From NCBI GenBank assembly GCA_019308145.1, contig JAFDIG010000160.1, positions 1-5,432 on the forward strand: a stretch of DNA of 5,432 nt, given 5' to 3'. Every line of letters begins with the position of its first letter. Position 1 is the first letter of the stretch. The notes beneath the pieces are model-generated. The model ran no database searches. It saw nothing but the letters and a program-made list of their open reading frames with translations, and had not been told where the DNA came from. The stretch comes from Deltaproteobacteria bacterium. Lineage in GTDB: Bacteria > Desulfobacterota > JAFDIG01. The position numbers and the translations under genes were made by a program. This document shows, in pieces, positions 1 through 4,819 of the stretch.

Positions 1-16
1 TAGGTACTAAACAGAA

Positions 17-31
17 AATGATGTAATCATT
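17..31. promoter_or_regulatory. Fur-box-like inverted repeat upstream of perR
   Basis: The sequence AATGAT-GTA-ATCATT is a perfect 6-3-6 inverted repeat. It resembles the core of the classical Fur box (AATGAT-A-ATCATT), but its spacer is two bases longer. It lies about 60 bases upstream of the -35 element of the perR promoter, which is far for direct repression there. It may instead serve an upstream gene outside the window. The rest of positions 1-90 holds only AT-rich sequence with an AAAGCTTT palindrome and no gene I can support. Confidence 0.3.
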
Positions 32-90
32 GTCTAACAGGTAATTAAAACTTAAAGCTTTTTAAAAAATAGGAAATAACAAAAAAATAG

Positions 91-119
91 TTGACAAGAA
101 AATATAAATCATATATATT
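91..119 (+). promoter_or_regulatory. sigma-70-type promoter of perR
   Basis: The -35 hexamer TTGACA (91-96) is a perfect match to the consensus. It is separated by 17 bases from the -10 hexamer TATATT (114-119). Transcription would start near 126, leaving a leader of about 25 bases before the perR start codon at 152. Its position and quality make it the likely promoter for perR and possibly also for the downstream ferritin gene. Confidence 0.75.
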
Positions 120-132
120 CTTAATTAAGAAT
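117..132. promoter_or_regulatory. 16-bp palindrome over the perR -10 and start site (candidate operator)
   Basis: ATTCTTAA-TTAAGAAT is a perfect 16-bp palindrome that overlaps the last bases of the -10 element and the expected transcription start. A dimeric repressor bound here would block RNA polymerase. Negative autoregulation by PerR/Fur proteins is well known, so this is the best candidate site for autoregulation. It does not match the Bacillus PerR box (TTATAATNATTATAA) closely. Assignment to this PerR is therefore inference from position and symmetry. Confidence 0.5.
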
Positions 133-151
133 TATTTGGAATTAAATAAAG

Positions 152-625
152 ATGAACGATAAATATAACACTATTAATGATAAAATAAAAATTTTTGAGG
201 AGTTTTGCAAGGCGAAAGGACTAAAGGTTACCTATCAAAGATTAGAGATATTTAATATATTAGCAAATTCATATGACCACCCATCTGCTGAAGATATATA
301 CAAAAAGGTTAAACCAAAGATACCGACTATCTCCTTTGATACTGTTTATAGAACTTTAGCTCTTTTCGATAGCTATGGCTTAATAGCCAAGGTGCAATAT
401 TTAGACGACAAAACAAGATATGATCCAAACATGAAACCTCATCATCATTTAGTTTGCATCAAATGCAAAAAGATTCAGGACTTTTATTGGCCTGATATAG
501 AAGAAATGGAAATACCAGAAGAAACAAAAGGATGGGGATTAATAAAAAATAGATATTTAGAATTAAGGGGGATCTGCCAAGAATGTTTGGATAAAGAAAA
601 GAAAAATCAAAAAACTAAGCTTTAA
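152..625 (+). CDS. perR: PerR-type peroxide-sensing Fur-family transcriptional repressor
   Basis: This is a cytoplasmic metal-dependent repressor that senses hydrogen peroxide by metal-catalysed oxidation of its own histidine ligands (family knowledge). The 157-residue protein has the family layout. A winged-helix DNA-binding domain spans about residues 12-90, with TYQR at 27-30, HPSAEDIY at 43-50 and the recognition helix around DTVYRTL at 63-69. A dimerisation and metal domain follows. Aligned by eye with Bacillus subtilis PerR, all five regulatory-site ligands are present: H43, D91, H97, H99 and D110 (H37, D85, H91, H93 and D104 in Bacillus). The Asp at position 110, rather than the Glu usual in Fur, favours PerR over Fur or Zur. 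The structural zinc site is complete, with C102/C105 (CIKC) and C142/C145 (CQEC). The start at ATG 152 lies about 25 bases downstream of a strong promoter; the ribosome site is weak (GGA at 138-140). The lysine-rich tail is slightly longer than in Bacillus PerR (145 residues). A Dps-like ferritin gene follows on the same strand, a classic PerR target type. Confidence 0.88.
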   Translation: MNDKYNTINDKIKIFEEFCKAKGLKVTYQRLEIFNILANSYDHPSAEDIYKKVKPKIPTISFDTVYRTLALFDSYGLIAKVQYLDDKTRYDPNMKPHHHLVCIKCKKIQDFYWPDIEEMEIPEETKGWGLIKNRYLELRGICQECLDKEKKNQKTKL

Positions 626-679
626 AAGTTTATTTTTTTCATATTTAAAACGAATAAATACTATTTAATAATAAGAAAG

Positions 680-708
680 ATTATCAAAGAAGATGATAAT
701 TATGATTT
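680..708. promoter_or_regulatory. inverted repeat and PerR-box-like site upstream of the ferritin gene
   Basis: The 167-base gap between perR and the ferritin gene holds two overlapping symmetric elements. One is ATTATC (680-685) with GATAAT (695-700), a 6-9-6 inverted repeat. The other, at 694-708, contains the palindromic octamer ATAATTAT (696-703) and matches the Bacillus PerR box TTATAATNATTATAA at about 10 of 14 informative positions. I see no convincing -35/-10 pair in this gap, so the ferritin gene may be read through from the perR promoter or use a weak or activated promoter. In DNA this AT-rich, such matches can arise by chance. Confidence 0.35.
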
Positions 709-792
709 AAAGAGTTATTTAAAAAAAGAAATAAAGGAGAATAAAAATAAAAACTAACAAGAATTTTAATAATTGAAAAAAGGGGGTAAAAA

Positions 793-1344
793 ATGGCAAA
801 AGTTTCAAGAGAGGTAGTAGAAAAGGCTGGAGTAAATGTTGAGCAACTGCTTGAACTTTTAATTGATAATGCAGCTGCTGAATTAACAACATATTACTAT
901 TATACAATCTTAAGAGTAAACCTAATCGGATTAGAAGGAGAAGGAATCAAGGAAATTGCAGAGACAGCTCGAATTGAAGATCGTAATCACTTTGAAGCTT
1001 TAGTTCCTCGAATTTATGAACTTGGAGGAAAGCTTCCAGAGGATATGAAAGTTTTTCATGACCGCTCTGCTTGTCCCCCTGCTCGGTTACCAGATGATCC
1101 AACTGATGTTCAGGCAATGCTTAAAGTTTTGGTAGAGGCAGAAAGATGTGCAGTGTTAGGTTACACCAACATTTGTAACCTAACAGCTGGCAAGGATCAT
1201 AGAACCTATGACTTAGCCTTGGCAATACTTAATGAGGAGATAGAACATGAATCATGGTTTTCTGAATTTCTTGGCGAAGGACCATCTGGTCACTTCATGC
1301 GTATAGGTGAAACATCTCCTTTTGTATCTAAATTCCTTAAGTAA
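793..1344 (+). CDS. Dps-like ferritin (DPSL / thioferritin type)
   Basis: This is a ferritin-fold four-helix-bundle protein of 183 residues. DPSL proteins form dodecameric cages that oxidise Fe(II), preferably with H2O2, and store iron as mineral, protecting cells from peroxide (family knowledge, from Sulfolobus, Pyrococcus and Bacteroides). The visible ligand pattern is bacterioferritin-like, not that of true Dps. It comprises E30 in helix A, E62/D63 with H66 in helix B, E115/E117 in helix C, and E149-x-x-H152 in helix D. Two cysteines, C94 (CPPAR loop before helix C) and C119 (in helix C), are 25 residues apart. That is the spacing I recall for the conserved cysteine pair near the di-metal site of Sulfolobus DPSL; C128 is an extra cysteine. 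The start is fixed by a strong Shine-Dalgarno sequence, AGGGGGT at 781-787, five bases before the ATG. This is by far the best ribosome site in the window and suggests high expression. It lies 167 bases after perR on the same strand, and a strong hairpin follows. Plain bacterioferritin or rubrerythrin is less likely because no heme-ligand context or rubredoxin CxxC domain is seen. Confidence 0.85.
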   Translation: MAKVSREVVEKAGVNVEQLLELLIDNAAAELTTYYYYTILRVNLIGLEGEGIKEIAETARIEDRNHFEALVPRIYELGGKLPEDMKVFHDRSACPPARLPDDPTDVQAMLKVLVEAERCAVLGYTNICNLTAGKDHRTYDLALAILNEEIEHESWFSEFLGEGPSGHFMRIGETSPFVSKFLK

Positions 1345-1351
1345 AATAAGA

Positions 1352-1399
1352 AGTGAAAGGGAAGCATAAATAGCTAAACCTCCCTTTCACTATTTCTTT
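1352..1399. terminator. strong hairpin terminator between convergent genes
   Basis: AGTGAAAGGGA (1352-1362) pairs perfectly with TCCCTTTCACT (1381-1391) across an 18-base loop. A T-rich run (ATTTCTTT) follows on the + strand. On the - strand the hairpin is followed by a TTATTTTA-like run. It sits 8 bases after the ferritin stop and 32 bases past the 3' end of the leftward MBL-fold gene, so it can terminate both transcripts. It is the most GC-rich stem in any intergenic part of the window. Confidence 0.85.
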
Positions 1400-1422
1400 A
1401 AAATCTCCAGCATAAGCTGCTA

Positions 1423-2385
1423 TTATAATTCTTTTGCTTTATTGAGCCATTTTTTATCAATGAGCTTATTTTCTATCGCGTTTTGAATAACGTTTATTAT
1501 CTCTTTTTTTGTAAAAACTTCCCATTTTTTCCATTTTGTAGGACCACTTTTTTCATAGCCTTCGAGAACTTTTGGTTTCATTTTATAATATTCGGCAGCT
1601 GTCAAAACATTTTTATTCAATTTTTTGGCTTTAGTATAAACCTCAAAAAGTAAATCCCTGTATCTATAATCTCTTAGGAGGTGATGGTCGAGGATGATTA
1701 TTTCAGAATCAACATGATCAATAATTTTACATAAATTTATGATGTTTTTTGCAAGATTATAATATGATACAAGATAGCCCAAAAGATATGTTGCAGGACC
1801 ATCTATAATTAGGATATCTGGATTTTCTCTTATAATCAGATCTGCATACTCTTCTTGATATATACCAACAAGATCAGAGCTAAATAGAAGTTTCGTATTT
1901 TCATCTACAATTTTTACAAGTAAAACATACCCAAGAGTACTTTTATTAACCCCATGCCAAAGCGGTTCAGAAAAATTTATCTTTATCTTGCCAAAATTAA
2001 ATTCTTTATTATCTGAAATCTCTATTTTTTTGGTTTTACCTTTAATCAAACTCAAAAATTCTTTAGCTCTTTTGAATTGGGACCTGTTTATATTATTTTT
2101 TGGATCCTTAATTAGAAGGAGTTTGTTTTCATATAACTTATCATCTGGAATAAAATGGTCATAATGATAATGAGTAATGATTATAACATCTGAATCCATA
2201 CAGGATTTCTCTATCTTTTTCTTATATTTGTAAACAAGCGATAGTCTTTTATCCATGGAGAGGGGAAAAGATGCTGTTTCAATAGCAATGCCAGGATCGA
2301 TGGTGATGCAAAAATTATTTAGTCTTACTTGAGTGCAAGTGCTCTTAACACCAAAAGAATCAAAAGCAATAAACTTAACGTTCAT
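1423..2385 (-). CDS. UPF0282/COG2248 metallo-beta-lactamase-fold hydrolase
   Basis: This 320-residue protein has the metallo-beta-lactamase fold with the full metal-binding set. It carries HYHYDH at 72-77 (H72, H74, D76, H77), H144 in PLWHG, D171 in FSSDLVG, and H234/H235 in ILDHHLLRD. Family-specific blocks place it in UPF0282, known chiefly from archaea. They are IDPG at 29-32, NINRSQ at 98-103, DGPATYLLGY at 195-204 and LDHHLLRD at 232-239. The reaction and substrate of this family are not established to my knowledge. A di-metal phosphodiesterase or hydrolase role is only inferred from the fold. No signal peptide or membrane segment is seen, so it is probably cytoplasmic. The last ~45 residues are lysine-rich and look less conserved. 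The ATG at 2385 has no good Shine-Dalgarno nearby (only AAAGA). An AAAGGAAA lies about 24 bases upstream, but the frame there meets a stop with no intervening ATG, GTG or TTG. The gene diverges from the kinase and converges on the ferritin gene. Family assignment is confident; function is unknown. Confidence 0.88.
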   Translation of the reverse strand: MNVKFIAFDSFGVKSTCTQVRLNNFCITIDPGIAIETASFPLSMDKRLSLVYKYKKKIEKSCMDSDVIIITHYHYDHFIPDDKLYENKLLLIKDPKNNINRSQFKRAKEFLSLIKGKTKKIEISDNKEFNFGKIKINFSEPLWHGVNKSTLGYVLLVKIVDENTKLLFSSDLVGIYQEEYADLIIRENPDILIIDGPATYLLGYLVSYYNLAKNIINLCKIIDHVDSEIIILDHHLLRDYRYRDLLFEVYTKAKKLNKNVLTAAEYYKMKPKVLEGYEKSGPTKWKKWEVFTKKEIINVIQNAIENKLIDKKWLNKAKEL

Positions 2386-2438
2386 GTTTAATATCTTTAA
2401 TTTTGTTTTTTCCTTTCAAATAGTAACTTATTCTTCTT

Positions 2439-2473
2439 GATATAAATTAACAGATAATAAATTATTTTATATC
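2439..2473. repeat. 8-bp inverted repeat upstream of the MBL-fold gene
   Basis: GATATAAA (2439-2446) and TTTATATC (2466-2473) form a perfect 8-19-8 inverted repeat about 55-90 bases upstream of the MBL-fold start codon, where its promoter should be. I could not identify a convincing -35/-10 pair for that gene on the - strand. This could be an operator or a chance product of AT-rich sequence. Confidence 0.3.
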
Positions 2474-2492
2474 TCCAAGCAGAATAAATAAA

Positions 2493-2505
2493 GATAATTA
2501 TAATC
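2493..2505. promoter_or_regulatory. PerR-box-like AT-rich motif in the divergent intergenic region
   Basis: GATAATTATAATC shares 11 of 12 aligned bases with GATAATTATGAT at 695-706 upstream of the ferritin gene. Both contain the palindromic octamer ATAATTAT. A third copy of the octamer (2546-2553) lies within the palindrome TATAATTATA at 2545-2554, over the kinase -10 element. Only the sequence similarity is seen; a shared regulator is inference. Confidence 0.25.
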
Positions 2506-2521
2506 AAAAATATAATTCAAA

Positions 2522-2550
2522 TTGACGATGGATAATTTTTATTCTATAAT
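2522..2550 (+). promoter_or_regulatory. sigma-70-type promoter of the hybrid histidine kinase
   Basis: TTGACG (2522-2527) and a perfect TATAAT (2545-2550) are separated by 17 bases. Transcription would begin near 2557, giving a leader of about 70 bases before the kinase ATG at 2627. The -10 element is embedded in the palindrome TATAATTATA. The leader is A-rich, has no clear Shine-Dalgarno, and contains the pyrimidine run TTTCCCCTCTT (2583-2593). Confidence 0.7.
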
Positions 2551-2626
2551 TATATAAAAAAGAGTAAAAAATGAAAGAATAATTTCCCCTCTTAAAAAAG
2601 CTAAATTTAAAGAAAAAAACAAAATA

Positions 2627-4732
2627 ATGACTAAAAGAGATATTTATCCTGCCATTTTTAAATTCATTTACGGGCTGATATCATTTCTTATTGGCGCAGT
2701 AATTCTATCCTTATTTTCCATTTTACAAAAATTAATAATTGGCGCTCCTTTGGTAATTAAAGGTTTTATTGTACCATTTTCATTTGGCGGCTGCTCTGGT
2801 TTTGTTATAGCAATATGGAGAAAGAATATTAAAAGGTATATCAAAGAGCTAACCATAAAAGAAGAGCAAATTCGAAATCTTATAGATAATATTCATGATA
2901 TGATTCAGATTGTAAATCCAGATGGACACTTTTTTTACGTAAATAACTTATGGAAAAGACTCCTTGGATATAGTGATGAAGAAATAAAAAATCTTACCTT
3001 ATGGGATATCATACATCCTAATTACATCCATTACTCAAAGGAAATATTTGAAAAGCTTATAAAAGGTGAAAATGTGCTTACTTTTGAAAATCTTTTTGTT
3101 GCCAAAGATGGAACCTTAATCCCTGTTGAGGTGAATGCTAATTTTATATTTGAAGGAGAAAAGCCAAAATATAGTCTCTGTGTTGTTCGTGATATTACAA
3201 AACGAAAAAAAACCGAAGAGTCGCTAAAAATAGAACAAGAGAGTCTAAAAACAATATTAGAGTATGCTCCTTTTGGTATAGTAATGATTAGCAAAGGTGG
3301 AAAATATCAATATTTAAATCCAAAATTTAAAGAATTATTTGGCTATACTCTAAATGATATACCTGATAGAAATAGTTGGTTTCAAAAGGCATATCCAGAT
3401 ATTCAATTAAGAAATAGGGTTATAACCGCATGGGAGGAAGATTTAAGAAATTCCACAACAGGAGAAATAGGACCTCGTATATTTACTGTAACTTGTAAGG
3501 ATGGAACAAAAAAGATTATAAATTTTAGAGGGGTTCATTTACCAAGCGGAGAAAACCTGATAACCCTTGAAGATATTACAAAGCAAAAAGAGATGGAAGA
3601 AGAGCTGTTCAAGGCGAGGAAACTTGAATCAGTTGGTGTATTGGCTGGTGGCATAGCCCATGATTTTAACAACTTATTAACAGCGATTTTAGGAAATATA
3701 TCTCTGGTAAAGATAACCTATAATGATAAAAAAAAGAGTTTTCAAAGATTGGAAGAGGCAGAAAAGGCTTGTTTAAGAGCAAAGGATCTCACTTATCAAC
3801 TTTTGACCTTTTCAAAAGGCGGAGTCCCTGTAAGAAAAACTGCCTCTATTACTGAATTGGTCAAAGATTCAACAAATTTTGCATTAAGAGGGTCAAATGT
3901 AAAAGCTGAATTTTTAATACCAGATGATCTTTTACCAGTGAATATTGATAAAGGACAAATCTCTCAAGTAATAAACAACATTGTGATAAACGCTGTTCAG
4001 GCAATGCCTGAAAGAGGCATTATTAAAATAAAAGCCGAAAATTATATATTGAGTGATAAAAATCCTTTTTCTCTTAAAGCAGGTAAATATTTAAGGATAT
4101 CAATTTCAGATCAAGGTATTGGTATACCAGAGGAAAACATTTCAAAGATTTTTGATCCATATTTTACCACAAAAGAACAAGGAAATGGATTAGGTCTTGC
4201 TACCTCATATTCGATTGTTAAGAACCATGGTGGAAAAATTGTTTGTGAATCAAAGGTAGGATCTGGATCAACTTTTTATATTTATCTCCCTGTTTCTGGT
4301 AAAGATATCATAGAGAAAAAACTTAAAAAACCTGTTGAACTTAAAGGCAAAGGTAGAATCCTTGTGATGGATGACGAAGAAATGATAAGGGATGTAGTCT
4401 CAGAAATATTGATTCAGCTTGGATATGAACCTCTCTGTGTAAAAGATGGAAAAGAAGCAATAGATGAATATCAAAAAGCAAAAAAAGAAGGGAATCCTTT
4501 TGATCTAATCCTTTTAGACTTAACTGTTCCTGGCAATTTGGGAGGTAAAGAAACAATAAAGATAATAAAAGAGATTGATCCTAATGTTAAAGCAATTGTG
4601 GCAAGTGGTTATTCTACTGATCCGATAATGGCTAACTATAAAGAATATGGTTTTAAAGAAGTTATAAAAAAGCCATATAAGATCAAACTATTAAGCGAGA
4701 TATTAAAAAAAGTAATACAGAATAAAAATTAA
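2627..4732 (+). CDS. membrane-bound PAS-PAS hybrid sensor histidine kinase with C-terminal receiver
   Basis: This 701-residue protein autophosphorylates on His and passes phosphate to its own receiver Asp (family knowledge). Two predicted membrane helices lie at about 9-33 and 42-64, joined by a loop of about 8 residues, so there is no extracytoplasmic sensor domain and no HAMP. PAS domain 1 covers about 84-191, ending in VVRDIT at 186-191. PAS domain 2 covers about 206-318, ending in LEDIT at 314-318. The HisKA H-box GGIAHDFNNLL has phosphoacceptor H345. The HATPase_c domain spans about 435-560, with N-box N455, G1 DQGIG at 495-499, F-box FDPYFTT and G2 GNGLGLA at 519-525. The REC domain spans about 578-698, with acidic pair D582/D583, phosphoacceptor D631, S660 and K682. 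All catalytic residues are present, so it should be active. Ligands of the PAS domains are unknown; no obvious heme- or flavin-binding signature is recognised. No separate response regulator is seen in the window, so the output partner must be elsewhere. It has its own near-consensus promoter but a poor ribosome site; no upstream in-frame start was found. Confidence 0.93.
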   Translation: MTKRDIYPAIFKFIYGLISFLIGAVILSLFSILQKLIIGAPLVIKGFIVPFSFGGCSGFVIAIWRKNIKRYIKELTIKEEQIRNLIDNIHDMIQIVNPDGHFFYVNNLWKRLLGYSDEEIKNLTLWDIIHPNYIHYSKEIFEKLIKGENVLTFENLFVAKDGTLIPVEVNANFIFEGEKPKYSLCVVRDITKRKKTEESLKIEQESLKTILEYAPFGIVMISKGGKYQYLNPKFKELFGYTLNDIPDRNSWFQKAYPDIQLRNRVITAWEEDLRNSTTGEIGPRIFTVTCKDGTKKIINFRGVHLPSGENLITLEDITKQKEMEEELFKARKLESVGVLAGGIAHDFNNLLTAILGNISLVKITYNDKKKSFQRLEEAEKACLRAKDLTYQLLTFSKGGVPVRKTASITELVKDSTNFALRGSNVKAEFLIPDDLLPVNIDKGQISQVINNIVINAVQAMPERGIIKIKAENYILSDKNPFSLKAGKYLRISISDQGIGIPEENISKIFDPYFTTKEQGNGLGLATSYSIVKNHGGKIVCESKVGSGSTFYIYLPVSGKDIIEKKLKKPVELKGKGRILVMDDEEMIRDVVSEILIQLGYEPLCVKDGKEAIDEYQKAKKEGNPFDLILLDLTVPGNLGGKETIKIIKEIDPNVKAIVASGYSTDPIMANYKEYGFKEVIKKPYKIKLLSEILKKVIQNKN

Positions 4733-4735
4733 AAA

Positions 4736-4761
4736 AAGATATTTCAAATATATAATATCTT
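4736..4761. terminator. AT-rich hairpin between convergent kinase and phosphoesterase genes
   Basis: AAGATATT (4736-4743) pairs with AATATCTT (4754-4761) around a 10-base loop. Read on the - strand, the stem is followed by a run of seven T and then AATTTTTATT, a convincing tail for the leftward phosphoesterase transcript. Read on the + strand, it starts 3 bases after the kinase stop and is followed only by ATTTCT, a weaker tail. The stem is AT-rich, so termination may be inefficient. The remainder of the spacer up to 4819 contains no gene. Confidence 0.55.
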
Positions 4762-4819
4762 ATTTCTCGTCACATACCAATGATAAGAATTCTATTTTTT
4801 ACTTTTTTGTATCAAAACT

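Noticed and set aside
608..637. Possible terminator just after perR (AAACT...AGTTT followed by a T run)
   Set aside because: The stem is only about 5 bp of mostly A-T pairs; the T run alone is not convincing and read-through into the ferritin gene is plausible.
719..907. Leftward open frame of 62 codons overlapping the ferritin start
   Set aside because: Low-complexity Leu/Phe-rich translation that is the complement of A-rich intergenic and coding DNA; it has no family likeness and overlaps the ferritin gene and its ribosome site.
2571..2582. Tiny upstream frame ATG-AAA-GAA-TAA in the kinase leader
   Set aside because: Only three codons, no ribosome site, and expected by chance in A-rich DNA.
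2668..2856. Leftward open frame of 62 codons inside the kinase gene
   Set aside because: Antisense to the membrane-helix part of a well-supported kinase; no motif.
3031..3294. Leftward open frame of 87 codons inside the kinase gene
   Set aside because: Antisense to the PAS domains; no recognisable domain.
4341..4556. Leftward open frame of 71 codons inside the kinase gene
   Set aside because: Antisense to the receiver domain; Leu-rich translation typical of shadow frames.
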